DNA from: Pseudolysinimonas sp051954455
GTDB lineage: Bacteria; Actinomycetota; Actinomycetes; Actinomycetales; Microbacteriaceae
Reading direction: 5' to 3'
Length of the DNA: 64,000 nucleotides
NCBI RefSeq assembly: GCF_051954455.1
Contig: NZ_JBQCHS010000033.1
Coordinates: forward strand, 124,001 to 188,000
Positions 47,358 to 56,079 of the stretch are shown here, one piece after another. A program made the position numbers and the translations under genes. How positions within the stretch are numbered: the stretch's first letter is position 1; the number at the start of each line of letters is the position of its first letter. Under the pieces are notes generated by a model. The model was not told where the DNA came from. It ran no database searches and saw nothing but the letters and a program-made list of their open reading frames with translations.

Positions 47358-48253
47358 GCGCGCACCTCGCCGCCGCGGTCCTGCCGACCGCCGACTGGTG
47401 GACGACGCTCTTCAACTTCTCCGACTACGGCGAGCTGCTCCAGCTCCTGCAGAACTCCGTCTACGCGGGCCTGCTGCTGGGGCTGGTGGGTGGCCTGATC
47501 GGCGTCTTCGTCGTGCAGCGCGATCTCGCCTTCGCGGTGCACGGCATCAGCGAGCTGTCGTTCGCGGGCGCGGCCGCCGGGCTGTTGCTCGGCGTCGGCG
47601 TCGTCGAGGGATCGCTCATCGGCTCGGTCATCGCCGCTGCGGTCATCGGGGTGCTCGGGGCACGGGCGCGCGAGCGCAACTCGATCACGGCGGTGCTCAT
47701 GCCCTTCGGGCTCGGCCTCGGCATCCTGTGCCTCGCCCTCTATCCGGGGCGGGACGCGAACAAGTTCGGTCTGCTGACCGGGCAGATCGTGGCGGTCGAC
47801 GACCCGCGGCTCGGATCGCTCGCCGTCATCGCGGTGATCGTGCTCGTCGGCCTCGCGATCGTCTGGCGCCCGCTCGGATTCGCGAGCGTCGACGCCGAGG
47901 TCGCGGCCGCACGAGGAGTGCCGGTGCGGGCGCTCTCGCTCGTCTTCATGATCCTGCTGGCGCTCGCCGTCTCGGTGAGCGTGCAGATCGTCGGGGCGCT
48001 GCTCGTGCTGTCCATCCTCGTCACGCCCGCCGCGGCCGCGCTGCGGATCTCGGCATCGCCGCTCTGGGTGCCCGTGCTGTCGACCGTGTTCGCGATCGTC
48101 GCGCTCGTCGGCGGGATCCTGCTGGCGCTCGGATCGAGCGTGCCGATCAGCCCGTACGTCACCACGATCTCGTTCCTCATCTACCTCGTCTGCCGGATCA
48201 CGGGATCCCGGCGTACAGTGCGACGACGGCAGCGGCAGCGGAGGCCGGCATGA
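47354..48253 (+). CDS. znuB: Metal ABC transporter permease
   Basis: 299-aa permease with about eight hydrophobic helices. LLQNSVYAGLLLGLVGGLIGVFVVQRDLAFAVHGISE (landmarks QRDLAF and HGISE) and GALLVLSILVTPAAAA are typical of the ZnuB/MntB family. The GTG start overlaps znuC, and the stop overlaps the regulator ATG, both by 4 bp. Confidence 0.92.
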   Translation: MSAHLAAAVLPTADWWTTLFNFSDYGELLQLLQNSVYAGLLLGLVGGLIGVFVVQRDLAFAVHGISELSFAGAAAGLLLGVGVVEGSLIGSVIAAAVIGVLGARARERNSITAVLMPFGLGLGILCLALYPGRDANKFGLLTGQIVAVDDPRLGSLAVIAVIVLVGLAIVWRPLGFASVDAEVAAARGVPVRALSLVFMILLALAVSVSVQIVGALLVLSILVTPAAAALRISASPLWVPVLSTVFAIVALVGGILLALGSSVPISPYVTTISFLIYLVCRITGSRRTVRRRQRQRRPA

Positions 48254-48660
48254 AGCGGAACACCTGGCAGCGCGAGGCGGTGCGCGAGGCGCTCGGCGAC
48301 ACCGCCGGATTCGTGAGCGCGCAGTCGCTGCACCAGACGATGCGGGAGCACGGCTCCGAGGTCGGGCTCGCGACGGTGTACCGCGCCCTCGCGAGCCTGG
48401 CGACGGAGGGCGAGGCCGACTCCCTGCAGCAGGAGGGCGAGTCGCTCTACCGCGCCTGTACGCCCGGCCGGCACCACCACCACCTCATCTGCCGTCGGTG
48501 CGGGACGACGGTGGAGATCGAGGCGGATGCCGTGGAGCAGTGGGCGCGCGAGGTCGCGGCCGCGAACGGGTTCACGCAGCCGGAGCACGTCGTCGACGTC
48601 TTCGGGTACTGCGCCGCGTGCTCCGCGGAGCTCGAGACGCAGTCGCGCGAGCACGGCTGA
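48250..48660 (+). CDS. zur: Fur-family regulator, probably Zur
   Basis: 136-aa repressor. The winged-helix part is TWQREAVREALGDTAGFVSAQ through VGLATVYRALASLATEGEAD. HHHHLICRRCGTT supplies metal ligands, and the two CxxC pairs (CRRC and CAAC) form the structural zinc site. Last gene of the uptake operon and overlapping znuB, it most likely represses the operon when zinc is sufficient. Mn-responsive Mur remains possible. Confidence 0.85.
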   Translation: MKRNTWQREAVREALGDTAGFVSAQSLHQTMREHGSEVGLATVYRALASLATEGEADSLQQEGESLYRACTPGRHHHHLICRRCGTTVEIEADAVEQWAREVAAANGFTQPEHVVDVFGYCAACSAELETQSREHG

Positions 48661-48807
48661 CGGTGTAGCCTTCTGAGGTTGTGCCCTTCGGGGCGCTTCT
48701 TGTGTGCACCGGGTCGTGAGGCCCGGATCGCATGCCGACAAGTGACCTTGGGTGAGCCGCTCGGCTCACGGTAGCGGGACGCAGCGCGTCCACGAACTGG
48801 AGGAACC
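48661..48807 (+). promoter_or_regulatory. Leader of rpmB-rpmG-rpsN with several hairpins
   Basis: 147 bp. A possible -10 (TAGCCT) lies just after the zur stop. GCCC-TTCG-GGGC-type, CCGGG/CCCGG, GTGAGCC/GGCTCAC (48752-48758 with 48763-48769) and GGACGC/GCGTCC (48777-48782 with 48786-48791) stems follow, then GGAGGAACC before the ATG. No Zur-like box was found here. It may be an autoregulatory ribosomal-protein leader. Confidence 0.4.
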
Positions 48808-49044
48808 ATGGCAGCCGTCTGCCAGGTGACCGGAGCCGTCCCCGGTTTCGGACACAACATCTCGCACTCGCACCGCCGGACGAAGCGCCGCTTCGACCCG
48901 AACGTGCAGAAGAAGAAGTACTACGTCCCGTCGCTCAAGCGCACCGTGACCCTGACGCTGTCCGCCAAGGGCATCAAGGTGATCGACGCCCGCGGCATCG
49001 AGTCCGTCGTCAAGGACCTCCTGGCGCGCGGGGAGAAGATCTGA
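48808..49044 (+). CDS. rpmB: 50S ribosomal protein L28, cysteine-poor form
   Basis: 78-aa protein starting MAAVCQVTGAVPGFGHNISH, with RRTKRRFDPNVQKKKYYVPS. Only one cysteine is present, so the zinc ribbon of the other L28 class is absent. It opens a three-gene set of zinc-independent ribosomal proteins next to the zinc regulator. Confidence 0.95.
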   Translation: MAAVCQVTGAVPGFGHNISHSHRRTKRRFDPNVQKKKYYVPSLKRTVTLTLSAKGIKVIDARGIESVVKDLLARGEKI

Positions 49045-49045
49045 G

Positions 49046-49213
49046 ATGGCCAAGCAGCAGGACGTCCGTCCCATCATCAAGCTCCGCTCCACGGCCGGCA
49101 CCGGGTACACCTACGTGACCCGCAAGAACCGCCGCAACGACCCGGACCGTCTGGTCCTCAAGAAGTACGACCCGGTCGTGCGCAAGCACGTCGAGTTCCG
49201 AGAGGAGCGCTAA
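49046..49213 (+). CDS. rpmG: 50S ribosomal protein L33, cysteine-free form
   Basis: 55-aa protein (MAKQQDVRPIIKLRSTAGTG...TRKNRRNDPDRLVLKKYDP). The CxxC pairs of zinc-binding L33 are missing. It begins 1 bp after the rpmB stop and ends 2 bp before rpsN. Confidence 0.95.
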   Translation: MAKQQDVRPIIKLRSTAGTGYTYVTRKNRRNDPDRLVLKKYDPVVRKHVEFREER

Positions 49214-49215
49214 GC

Positions 49216-49521
49216 ATGGCCAAGAAGAGCAAGATCGCCAAGAACGACCAGCGCGCGGTCATCGTCGAGCGCTACGCCGCGAAGCGTCTCGAGCTGAAGA
49301 AGCAGCTCGTCGACCCGAACGGCACCGACGAGAGCCGCGAGGCCGCCCGCGTCGGCCTGCAGAAGCTCCCGCGCGACGCGTCGCCGGTGCGGCTGCGCAA
49401 CCGCGACGCCATCGACGGGCGCCCCCGCGGTGTCCTGAGCCAGTACGGCATCAGCCGTGTCCGCTTCCGCGACATGGCGCACCGCGGCGAGCTGCCGGGC
49501 ATCACGAAGTCGAGCTGGTAA
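49216..49521 (+). CDS. rpsN: 30S ribosomal protein S14, cysteine-free long form
   Basis: 101-aa protein beginning MAKKSKIAKNDQRAVIVERYA, with LPRDASPVRLRNRDAIDGRPRG and SRVRFRDMAHRGELPGITKSSW. The zinc-binding cysteines of the 61-aa class are absent. Whether a second, zinc-binding copy exists elsewhere in the genome cannot be judged. Confidence 0.95.
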   Translation: MAKKSKIAKNDQRAVIVERYAAKRLELKKQLVDPNGTDESREAARVGLQKLPRDASPVRLRNRDAIDGRPRGVLSQYGISRVRFRDMAHRGELPGITKSSW

Positions 49522-49575
49522 ACGCCACAAGCTCACAACGCCGGCGAAATCCCCGGAATCACGGGGAAGTGCTGG

Positions 49576-49622
49576 TAGCTTGGCGGGCGGCCCGCAGATC
49601 GGGGAACCGATCGGGCGGGCCG
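49576..49622 (+). promoter_or_regulatory. hup promoter element and 5' hairpin
   Basis: TAGCTT (49576-49581) lies about 7 nt before a large stem: GATCGG-GGAA-CCGATC (49597-49612) extended by CGGCCCGC (49588-49595) with GCGGGCCG (49615-49622), then TTT. If TAGCTT is the -10, the stem sits at the very 5' end of the hup message and may protect it. If not, it terminates the rpmB operon. Confidence 0.5.
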
Positions 49623-49655
49623 TTTCGCTATCTCGACGTCCGAGGAGGACATCCC

Positions 49656-49940
49656 ATGGCTGATTCCATGAACAAGACCGACCTGGTCGCCGCGATCGCC
49701 GCCGACTCGGGCCAGAGCCAGGCTTCGGTCTCCGGCGTCCTGGACTCGCTGTTCAGCGTGCTCGCGAAGCAGGTCAACGCCGGTACCAAGGTCACCATCC
49801 CCGGCTGGTTGGCCGTCGAGCGCACGCATCGTGCCGCTCGCGAGGGCCGCAACCCGGCCACCGGCGAGACCATCCAGATCGCCGCCGGCTACGGCGTCAA
49901 GGTGACCGCGGGCTCGAAGCTCAAGGCCGCCGCGAAGTAA
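49656..49940 (+). CDS. hup: HU-family DNA-binding protein
   Basis: 94-aa nucleoid protein (MADSMNKTDLVAAIAADSGQ). The DNA-arm region reads REGRNPATGETIQIAAG, the family signature. It has no lysine-rich tail, unlike mycobacterial HupB. GAGGAGG 8 nt upstream fixes the ATG. A strong terminator follows. Confidence 0.96.
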   Translation: MADSMNKTDLVAAIAADSGQSQASVSGVLDSLFSVLAKQVNAGTKVTIPGWLAVERTHRAAREGRNPATGETIQIAAGYGVKVTAGSKLKAAAK

Positions 49941-49954
49941 CTCGTCGCGCACCC

Positions 49955-49991
49955 GGAAGGCGCCGCTCCCGCGAGGGGGTCGGCGCCTTCC
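49955..49991 (+). terminator. Terminator after hup
   Basis: GGAAGGCGCCG (49955-49965) pairs perfectly with CGGCGCCTTCC (49981-49991). It lies 14 bp after the hup stop. Confidence 0.85.
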
Positions 49992-50048
49992 GCATCCGCG
50001 TCCGGTCCGCAGTCGGGGCGACTCGACGCGCTCCCATCCGGGCGGAAC

Positions 50049-50054
50049 TACCCT
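50049..50054 (+). promoter_or_regulatory. Leaderless -10 element (TACCCT) of the copD-ctaG gene
   Basis: TACCCT lies 6 nt before the GTG at 50061, with no ribosome-binding site. Confidence 0.55.
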
Positions 50055-50060
50055 GGTCGG

Positions 50061-52061
50061 GTGCTCCGCCTCGCGCGGATCGTCTCTCCCGCGGTCCTCC
50101 TGCTCGTCGCCGTCTCGGCGCTCTTCGTCGCGCTCGCGGTGGGGCATGGCGCCGATGCGCCGGTCGCGTCGGATCCGGGCGCGTTCGTGCGGTTCGGCTT
50201 CCCGGTCGCGCAGGTGCTCGTCGACCTCGGGATCGCGACGGCGATCGGCGGCCTCGCGCTCGCGATCTTCGCGTTCGCCTCCACCGACGACCGGTACCCT
50301 CGCGTCCTCGACATCGCCGCGGGCGGCGCGGCGGTCTGGACCGTCGCCGCAGCGATCGCCAGCGTGCTGCGCTACGCCTCCGCGGCGGGCACGCCGCCGA
50401 GCCTCGGGCCGGCGTTCGGCCAGGGTCTCGGCACCTTCCTCACCTCGCCCACGAGCGACCTCGGCCGCGCCTGGCTGACCACCGCCCTCGTCGGCGCGGT
50501 CGTCACCGTGCTGTGCTTCGCGGTGCGCAACCAGACCGCGCTGGTGTTCGTGGCGGCGGGCGCGGCGATCGGCATCATCCCGCTCGAGCTGCAGGGCCAC
50601 GCGGGCGACAACGCGACGCACGAGATCGCGACGACCGCGATCTGGCTGCACGTCCTCTTCGCCGGGCTGTGGATCGGCGGTCTGGTGATCCTGGCCGCGA
50701 TCGGCTGGCGCCAACTGCGGGCGGATCGCGAGAGCCGCGCCCCCGTCGACGGCCTCGTCCCGGTGCTGCAGCGCTACTCCACGATCGCCCTGATCTGCTT
50801 CATCGTGGTGGCGATCTCCGGCACCGTGAGCGCCCAGCTGCGAGTCGGGCAGTGGGACGCGCTCCTGACGCCCTACGGCCTCCTCGTGCTCGTCAAGGTC
50901 GCCGCACTCGGCGCGCTCGGCATCTTCGGCGCGTTCCAGCGGCGGATCCTCATCGACCGCCTCCGTCGCACCGCCGAACGGCGCTTCTTCTGGATCGCGG
51001 CGACGCTGGAACTCGCGTTCATGGGCATCGCGAGCGGCGTGGCGGCCGGGCTCTCGGTGACGGCGCCCCCGGTCGTCGCGGTCGAGGCGGCGAGCGGAGG
51101 CGGGGCGTCGTCGGCGGAGATCCTCACCGGCCGGCCGGTCCCGCCGCCGATCGACGCGCTCAAGTACCTGACCGCGTGGAACATCGATCTCCTGTGGGCG
51201 TTCATCATCGGCTTCGGCACCGTGTTCTACGTCTGGGGCGTCATCCGGCTCCGTCGCCGCGGCGACCGCTGGCCCTGGTACCGGACCGCGCTCTGGATCC
51301 TCGGGATGGCCGCCCTGTTCTGGGTGACGTGCGGCGTCTCGAACGTCTACGAGCAGTTCCTGTTCAGCGTGCACATGCTCGAGCACATGCTGCTCACGAT
51401 GGCGGTGCCGCTGCTGCTGGTCCTGTCGGCGCCGGTGACGCTCGCGATGCGGGCGATCCGCAAGCGCGACGACGGCAGCCGGGGAGCGCGCGAGTGGATC
51501 ATGATCGCCGTCCACTCGAAGGCGGCCGGCGTGCTGACCCACCCGCTCGTCTCGGGAGGGCTCTTCGTCGCGTCGCTCTGGGTCTTCTACTACACGCCCC
51601 TGTTCCGCTGGGCGACGACCGACCACGTCGGGCACGAGTGGATGATCCTGCACTTCCTGATCGTCGGGTACCTGTTCACGCAGACCCTGGTCGGCATCGA
51701 CCCGGTGAAGTCGCGCCCGCCCTACCCGATCCGGCTGATGCTGCTCCTCATCGTCATGGCGTTCCACGCGTTCTTCGGTCTCGCGCTCATCTCGGACGAC
51801 GGGCTCTTCCTCGCCGACTGGTACGGCGCGATGGGCCGCACCTGGGGGCCGAGCCCGCTGGAGGACCAGCGCGCGGCCGGCGGGATCGCGTGGAGCGTGG
51901 GCGAGATCCCCACCGTGCTCCTCGCGATCGGCGTCGCGATCCTCTGGAGCCGCAGCGACGAGCGTGAGGCGAAGCGGCGCGACCGGCAGGCCGACCGCGA
52001 CGGTGATGCGGAGCTCGAGGAGTACAACCGGATGCTCGCCGAGCGCGCCGGCCGCGGCTGA
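50061..52061 (+). CDS. Fused copper-resistance CopD / cytochrome oxidase assembly CtaG protein
   Basis: 666-aa membrane protein with about 15 hydrophobic helices. The N-terminal half (about residues 1-340) is CopD-like, with HAGDNATHEIATTAIWLHVLFAGLWIGG as landmarks. The C-terminal half is CtaG-like, with LFSVHMLEHMLLTMAVPLLLVLSAP and a conserved HMxxHM copper-site pattern. It probably moves copper across the membrane for oxidase assembly or tolerance. The fusion is common in actinobacteria. The start is GTG, leaderless. Confidence 0.88.
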   Translation: MLRLARIVSPAVLLLVAVSALFVALAVGHGADAPVASDPGAFVRFGFPVAQVLVDLGIATAIGGLALAIFAFASTDDRYPRVLDIAAGGAAVWTVAAAIASVLRYASAAGTPPSLGPAFGQGLGTFLTSPTSDLGRAWLTTALVGAVVTVLCFAVRNQTALVFVAAGAAIGIIPLELQGHAGDNATHEIATTAIWLHVLFAGLWIGGLVILAAIGWRQLRADRESRAPVDGLVPVLQRYSTIALICFIVVAISGTVSAQLRVGQWDALLTPYGLLVLVKVAALGALGIFGAFQRRILIDRLRRTAERRFFWIAATLELAFMGIASGVAAGLSVTAPPVVAVEAASGGGASSAEILTGRPVPPPIDALKYLTAWNIDLLWAFIIGFGTVFYVWGVIRLRRRGDRWPWYRTALWILGMAALFWVTCGVSNVYEQFLFSVHMLEHMLLTMAVPLLLVLSAPVTLAMRAIRKRDDGSRGAREWIMIAVHSKAAGVLTHPLVSGGLFVASLWVFYYTPLFRWATTDHVGHEWMILHFLIVGYLFTQTLVGIDPVKSRPPYPIRLMLLLIVMAFHAFFGLALISDDGLFLADWYGAMGRTWGPSPLEDQRAAGGIAWSVGEIPTVLLAIGVAILWSRSDEREAKRRDRQADRDGDAELEEYNRMLAERAGRG

Positions 52062-52094
52062 CGCGGACGCCCGGTCAGGAGTCGCGGGAGCGCG

Positions 52095-53054
52095 TCAGTG
52101 CACCCCGCTGATCGTGATGTCGCCCGCGTCGTCGACGCGCACGGTCGCCTCGATCGTGAACGGGACGTCCTTGTCGAAGGTCGACGCGGATCCGTCGAAC
52201 AACGACTGCACGTCGACCTTCAGGTGGGCGGTCCCCGGGACGGCGGGGATCACCCAGCCCACCCCGTCTCCCGCCCCCTGCAGCCGCACGATCGGCTGGT
52301 GCACGATCGACCACTGCGGCGCGGAGGTCACCCGGTTCGGGATGTCCTGGCCGAACGGGCAGCCGGTCGGGTACAGCACCTTCTGCGTCGCGCATTCGGT
52401 GAGGAGCGCATCCACCTGCTTCTGCACCCGGGCGACGAACCGCGGCGTCGCCTCGGCGTCGACCGTCGCGGTCAGGCGCTCTCCGACCGTGTCGGCGTCG
52501 ACCGGCACGACGTCGGAGGTCACGAACTCGGTCTGCACCAGGAAGCGGTAGCCGCCGGGCACGAGCACGGGGTAGTCGCGCGCGCCCGAGCCGGGCGTGC
52601 GGACCGTGGCGAGGCCGACCGACGCCTGGCGGGCGTTCCGCACCGCGAGCGAGAGCTGGGCGACCGGGCTCTGTGCGAAGCCCCAGACCGGGAAGACGCC
52701 CAGACGGGTGCCGATCCGGCGCACCTCGAAGGTCGACTCGCCGGGCTCACCGTGCGAGGTCCACGACGCGGTCACCCGGTGGATGCCGCCGTCGTGCTCC
52801 TGGTCGCTGACGACCCGGACGTCGGCGAGGCCCGGCAGCGCGGCCGAGGTCAGCAGCGACCGATCGCCCGAGTCGGCGACCACGCCCGGGAGCGAGAGCG
52901 CGCTCGTGGCGTCGCGGCGGGCGAGCGCGTCGAGGTAGGCCGAGACGAAGGAGCCGGGACCGTACCCGAGGGCGACGGTCAGGGCGACCGATCCCACCCC
53001 CACCAGCATGAGGACCGCGGATGCCGCCACCCACCGCAGCACCACCCGTCGCAC
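52095..53054 (-). CDS. Membrane-anchored exported protein, function unknown
   Basis: 319-aa protein. One N-terminal membrane anchor (VAASAVLMLVGVGSVALTVAL) is followed by an extracytoplasmic region with two similar halves of beta-rich character and a disulfide-capable pair of cysteines (LLTECATQ, YPTGCPFG). I recognise no family. The start is GTG with TACTAT 6 nt upstream (53061-53066), so it is leaderless. It is divergent from the helicase gene with only 26 bp between start codons. Confidence 0.7.
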   Translation of the reverse strand: MRRVVLRWVAASAVLMLVGVGSVALTVALGYGPGSFVSAYLDALARRDATSALSLPGVVADSGDRSLLTSAALPGLADVRVVSDQEHDGGIHRVTASWTSHGEPGESTFEVRRIGTRLGVFPVWGFAQSPVAQLSLAVRNARQASVGLATVRTPGSGARDYPVLVPGGYRFLVQTEFVTSDVVPVDADTVGERLTATVDAEATPRFVARVQKQVDALLTECATQKVLYPTGCPFGQDIPNRVTSAPQWSIVHQPIVRLQGAGDGVGWVIPAVPGTAHLKVDVQSLFDGSASTFDKDVPFTIEATVRVDDAGDITISGVH

Positions 53055-53080
53055 CCTTGAATAGTAGGTACAGTCTCCGG
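53055..53080. promoter_or_regulatory. Back-to-back leaderless promoters, 26 bp between start codons
   Basis: Minus strand: TACTAT (53061-53066) is 6 nt from the GTG at 53054. Plus strand: TACAGT (53069-53074) is 6 nt from the GTG at 53081. The two -10 elements are 2 bp apart, so each -35 region must lie inside the other gene's first codons. Confidence 0.7.
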
Positions 53081-54376
53081 GTGGCTCTGCCCGATCTGTC
53101 CCCGGAGCAGGCGGCCGTCTTCGCCGCCATCGAGACCACGCGCGACCACGTCTTCGTCACCGGGCGCGCCGGCACGGGCAAGTCGACGCTCCTCGAGCAC
53201 CTCTCGTGGCGCTCCTCCAAACAGATCGTGATCTGCGCCCCGACCGGCGTGGCGGCGCTCAACGTCGGCGGGCAGACCATCCATTCGCTGTTCCGGCTCG
53301 CGACGGGAGTCATCGCCGACCACCGGATCGATCAGAGCCCGGAGCTCCGCAAGCTCCTCGGCACGATCGACACGCTCGTCATCGACGAGGTCTCGATGGT
53401 CAACGCCGACCTGCTCGACGCCGTCGACCGGTCGCTGCGGCAGGCGCGGCAGCGACCGCACGAGGCGTTCGGCGGGGTGCAGCTCGTGCTGTTCGGCGAC
53501 CCCTTCCAGCTCGCGCCGGTGCCGGGCGACCCCGACGAGCAGGCGTACTTCGCCGACCGCTACCGCTCTCCCTGGTTCTTCGACGCCCGGGTGTGGGACG
53601 TGGCGGAGCTCACGATCTACGAGCTCACGACGATCCACCGGCAGCACGAGCTCGAGTTCAAGCGACTGCTCACAGCCGTGCGGCACGGCGCCGTCACGGC
53701 CGAGATGGCGAAGGTGCTGAACGACACCGGTGCCCGCCCCGCGCCGACCGAGGGCGCCATCACGCTCGCGACGACGAACGCGACCGTCAACCGCATCAAC
53801 GCCGCCGCGCTCGCCCGCCTGCCCGGCCGATCGCTCTCCGCGGAAGCCGAGATCGAGGGCGAGTTCTCGGGTCGGGCGTTCCCCGCCGACGAGCGGCTCG
53901 AGCTCAAGGTCGGGGCGCAGGTCATGTTCCTCCGCAACGACAGCGGCGCCGAGGGACGGTGGGTCAACGGCACGATCGGCGAGGTGGTGCGGATCGGGCA
54001 GGGCGCCGTGACGGTCGAGGTCGCGGGGGAGCCGCACGAGGTCCGCCCGGCGACGTGGGAGCGCTACCGCTACCGCTACTCGCCGGCGACGAAGACGCTG
54101 CAGAAGGACGTCGTCGCCGAGTTCACGCAGTTCCCGCTCCGCCTGGCCTGGGGGGTCACGATCCACAAGTCCCAGGGCAAGACCTACGACCGCGCGATCG
54201 TCGATCTCGGGCAGCGCTCGTTCGCCCCGGGCCAGACCTACGTGGCGCTCAGCCGGATCACCGCGCTCGAGGGCCTGTACCTCACGCGGCCGCTGCGCCC
54301 GAGCGACATCATCGTCGACGAGCGCGTGCGGGAGTTCATGGCCGGCGCGTCGGCCGTGCGACCGCTCGCCGGGTGA
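53081..54376 (+). CDS. PIF1-like SF1 DNA helicase
   Basis: 431-aa helicase. Motif I is VTGRAGTGKSTLLEHL, motif Ia is CAPTGVAALNVGGQTIHSLF, motif II is VIDEVSMVNADLLD, motif III is LVLFGDPFQLAPVPG, and motif VI is TYVALSRITALEGLY. These mark the PIF1/RecD-like SF1B family, which unwinds 5' to 3'. It lacks extra domains seen in RecD2. The GTG start is chosen because an ideal leaderless -10 precedes it and the core begins within 20 residues. Confidence 0.88.
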   Translation: MALPDLSPEQAAVFAAIETTRDHVFVTGRAGTGKSTLLEHLSWRSSKQIVICAPTGVAALNVGGQTIHSLFRLATGVIADHRIDQSPELRKLLGTIDTLVIDEVSMVNADLLDAVDRSLRQARQRPHEAFGGVQLVLFGDPFQLAPVPGDPDEQAYFADRYRSPWFFDARVWDVAELTIYELTTIHRQHELEFKRLLTAVRHGAVTAEMAKVLNDTGARPAPTEGAITLATTNATVNRINAAALARLPGRSLSAEAEIEGEFSGRAFPADERLELKVGAQVMFLRNDSGAEGRWVNGTIGEVVRIGQGAVTVEVAGEPHEVRPATWERYRYRYSPATKTLQKDVVAEFTQFPLRLAWGVTIHKSQGKTYDRAIVDLGQRSFAPGQTYVALSRITALEGLYLTRPLRPSDIIVDERVREFMAGASAVRPLAG

Positions 54377-54386
54377 GACTGGGGAG

Positions 54387-56045
54387 GTGAGCACCACCGC
54401 GGACGCCGACTACACCGTCACCGACTACCTCCTCGACCGTCTCGCGGAGGCCGGCGTCGACCGGCTCTTCGGGGTCCCGGGCGACTTCACGCTCGGGATG
54501 CTCGACCGGGTCGAGGCGCACACCGGCGTCGAGTGGATCGGATGCGGCAACGAGCTCGGCGCGGGGTACGCGGCCGACGGCTACGCCCGCGTGCGCGGCC
54601 TCGGTGCCGTGTTCACGACGTTCGGCGTCGGGGAGCTGAGCGCCCTCAACGCCGTCGCGGGCGCCGCGGCCGAGCGGGTGCCGCTGCTGCACGTCGTCGG
54701 CGCGCCGAGCTCCTCGACCCAGGTCGCCGGCCGGGCGACGCACCACACCCTCGGCGACGGCGACTTCCGGCACTTCGCCCGGATGACCGCTGAGGTGACG
54801 GCCGTGCAGGCGCTCGTCAACGCCGACGACGCCACCGCGGAGATCGACCGCGTCATCAGCGAGGTGCGGGAGCGGCGGATGCCGGGCTACCTCCTCATCC
54901 CCATGGACGTCGGCGCGTCGTCGGCCGCGCCGCCCGCCGCGCCGCTGCCGACCCGCACGGGCATCACCGATCCGCGCGAGCTCGCCGAGTTCACGGAGGC
55001 GGCGCGGGCGATCCTCGCGACCGCGCAGAACCCGGCCCTCATCGCCGATGTGCTCGTGGAGCGGATGGGAGGCCGGGCGCAGCTGGACGCGCTGCTCGCC
55101 ACCGGCATCCCGCACGCGACCCTGCTCTGGGGCCGGCACGTCGTGGACGAGACCGCGCCGGGATTCGTCGGCACCTACATCGGCGACGTGAGCCCGGAGC
55201 CGCTGCTCGACACGATCGACGGCGCCGACGTGCTGATCCTGGCCGGCGTGCAGTTCACCGAGCTGACGAGCGGGTTCTTCTCGCAGCGCTTCGGCACGGC
55301 GAACGTGATCGACGTCGGCCCGCGCGGCACCGCGATCGGCGGCCGGCGCTTCACCCCGATCGCCCTACCGGACGCGCTCGCGGCGCTCAACGGGCTGATC
55401 CCGACGCCGGCGGAGCCGATCCGCCGGCCGCGCCCCGCGATCCCGACGCCGCCCGCGCCCGACGCGCCGCTGACGCAGTCGGCGATGTGGGACGTGGTCG
55501 CCGCCCAGCTGCGCGACGGCGACCTCGTGGTCGCCGACCAGGGCACGCCGTTCTTCGGGATGGGCGCGCACTCGTTCCCGCGGGACGTGCTCGCGATCGC
55601 GCAGCCGCTGTGGGCCTCGATCGGCTACGGCCTCCCGGCGGGGCTCGGGGCCGCGCTCGCCGCGCCGGAGCGGCGTCCGCTCGTGCTCATCGGCGACGGC
55701 GCGGCCCAGCTCACGATCGCGGAGCTCGGCACGCTCCTGCGCTACCGGGTGCCGGCGACGATCCTGCTCGTCGACAACGCGGGCTACACGATCGAGCGCA
55801 CGATCCGCGGCGAGACGGCGGTCTACAACGACATCCAGCTCTGGGACTGGCAGGCGCTCCCGGCCGCGCTCGGCGGCGGGCGCGGGGTGAAGGTCACGAC
55901 CGTCGGCGAGCTGCAGGCGGCGCTCGCCGGGGCGGGCGAGGAGCTGCTGCTCATCCAGGCGGTCGTCGCGCCCCTGGACGTGCCCGATCTGCTGAAGGCG
56001 TTCTCGGCGCAGGCCGCCGCCGCGAGCCGGCCGCCCGTCGTCTGA
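54387..56045 (+). CDS. Thiamine-diphosphate 2-oxoacid decarboxylase (pyruvate/indolepyruvate type)
   Basis: 552-aa decarboxylase. It begins YTVTDYLLDRLAEAGVDRLFGVPGDF, with the catalytic glutamate in GCGNELGAGYAADGYAR. The TPP motif is GDGAAQLTIAELGTLLRY ending in VDNAGYTIE. The HH pair of pyruvate/indolepyruvate decarboxylases is seen in RATHHTLGDGDF. Substrates may include phenylpyruvate, indolepyruvate or branched 2-oxoacids. The GTG is preceded by GAGACT 6 nt away, perhaps a weak leaderless promoter. Confidence 0.88.
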   Translation: MSTTADADYTVTDYLLDRLAEAGVDRLFGVPGDFTLGMLDRVEAHTGVEWIGCGNELGAGYAADGYARVRGLGAVFTTFGVGELSALNAVAGAAAERVPLLHVVGAPSSSTQVAGRATHHTLGDGDFRHFARMTAEVTAVQALVNADDATAEIDRVISEVRERRMPGYLLIPMDVGASSAAPPAAPLPTRTGITDPRELAEFTEAARAILATAQNPALIADVLVERMGGRAQLDALLATGIPHATLLWGRHVVDETAPGFVGTYIGDVSPEPLLDTIDGADVLILAGVQFTELTSGFFSQRFGTANVIDVGPRGTAIGGRRFTPIALPDALAALNGLIPTPAEPIRRPRPAIPTPPAPDAPLTQSAMWDVVAAQLRDGDLVVADQGTPFFGMGAHSFPRDVLAIAQPLWASIGYGLPAGLGAALAAPERRPLVLIGDGAAQLTIAELGTLLRYRVPATILLVDNAGYTIERTIRGETAVYNDIQLWDWQALPAALGGGRGVKVTTVGELQAALAGAGEELLLIQAVVAPLDVPDLLKAFSAQAAAASRPPVV

Positions 56046-56079
56046 TGCCCGGCCCGTCCCCCGGACTCCGGGGTCGGCC

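Noticed and set aside
48661..48807. Zur box before rpmB
   Set aside because: No sequence close to a TGAxAATxATTxTCA-type palindrome is present; only hairpins.
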